A stretch of 64,000 nt of DNA from Pseudoxanthomonas yeongjuensis (GTDB lineage: Bacteria > Pseudomonadota > Gammaproteobacteria > Xanthomonadales > Xanthomonadaceae): positions 1,302,001 to 1,366,000 of the forward strand of contig NZ_PDWT01000001.1 of NCBI RefSeq assembly GCF_010093345.1. Reading direction: 5' to 3'. Shown one piece after another: positions 63,868-64,000 of the stretch (the stretch's first letter is position 1; each line of letters opens with the position of its first letter). The position numbers were made by a program, and so were the translations under genes. Below the pieces are notes generated by a model. That model did not search any database. It saw only the letters and a list, made by a program, of their open reading frames with translations, and was not told the DNA's origin.

Positions 63868-64000
63868 ATGCCCGGGATCGCCACCCCCTCCCCGTCCACC
63901 CCGGACAAGCCGGCCGTGCCTGCGTCTCCGACCGATATTCCGGTACGCGGCAAGCTCTATATCAAAACCCACGGTTGCCAGATGAACGAGTACGACTCGT
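63868..64000 (+). CDS. miaB: tRNA-2-methylthio-N6-dimethylallyladenosine synthase, N-terminus only
   Basis: The first 44 codons are present. After a Pro/Thr/Ser-rich leader comes GKLYIKTHGCQMNEYDS, the conserved start of MiaB radical-SAM methylthiotransferases with the first cluster cysteine. MiaB adds the methylthio group at A37 of tRNAs reading UNN codons. The rest lies beyond the window. The start is the only ATG before the conserved part. Confidence 0.9.
   Translation, partial: MPGIATPSPSTPDKPAVPASPTDIPVRGKLYIKTHGCQMNEYDS

Overview
This 64 kb window is chromosomal DNA of a high-GC gammaproteobacterium, most likely a member of the Lysobacteraceae (Xanthomonadaceae; Lysobacter / Pseudoxanthomonas / Luteimonas / Stenotrophomonas relatives). 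The signs are the petA-petB-petC-sspA-sspB order, an Oar-type TonB-dependent receptor, a fimT-pilV-pilW-pilX-pilY1-pilE minor-pilin operon, many TonB receptors, and GTAG-headed REP palindromes resembling the SMAG repeats of Stenotrophomonas. No database search was possible, so the genus is left open.

Left part (1-12.5 kb): a complete myo-inositol catabolic locus. A long minus-strand operon runs iolC(J fusion)-iolD-iolE-iolB-iolA, then an organophosphate:phosphate antiporter-family transporter, an inositol-monophosphatase-family enzyme and a Tat-exported PhoD-like phosphatase cut by the window edge. An RpiR-type regulator lies just upstream. Two tandem iolG-type dehydrogenases run divergently from it.

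Accessory middle (12.6-38.2 kb): two tandem paralogous exported proteins of unknown function and two further unknown secreted proteins. Next is a FecI sigma / FecR / free STN lipoprotein / STN-TonB-receptor signalling cluster, followed by a 96-bp remnant of a third iolG. Then come an S9 prolyl oligopeptidase, a pair of related TonB receptors (one with and one without an STN domain), and a second FecI/FecR pair. A histidine-acid phosphatase of the AppA/phytase type, another TonB receptor and a divergent two-domain beta-propeller phytase complete the region. Together with the inositol genes this reads as a phytate-scavenging island: phytases strip phosphate, outer-membrane receptors are controlled by surface signalling, and inositol or inositol phosphates feed the iol pathway to acetyl-CoA and dihydroxyacetone phosphate. 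The functional link is inference; the individual families are clear.

Right part (38.2-64 kb): ordinary chromosome. It holds a lone pseudopilin, a tRNA-like element, the type IV pilus minor-pilin operon, a LytS/AlgZ-type histidine kinase, ppnN and the Oar receptor. After these come marC-type, SDR and glutaredoxin genes in overlap, sodB, an AhpD-like protein, purEK, trm112-like, nadC, a DUF3301-like gene, sspB, sspA and petCBA. A lytic transglycosylase and the first 133 bp of miaB end the window. REP-type palindromes sit between many of these genes.
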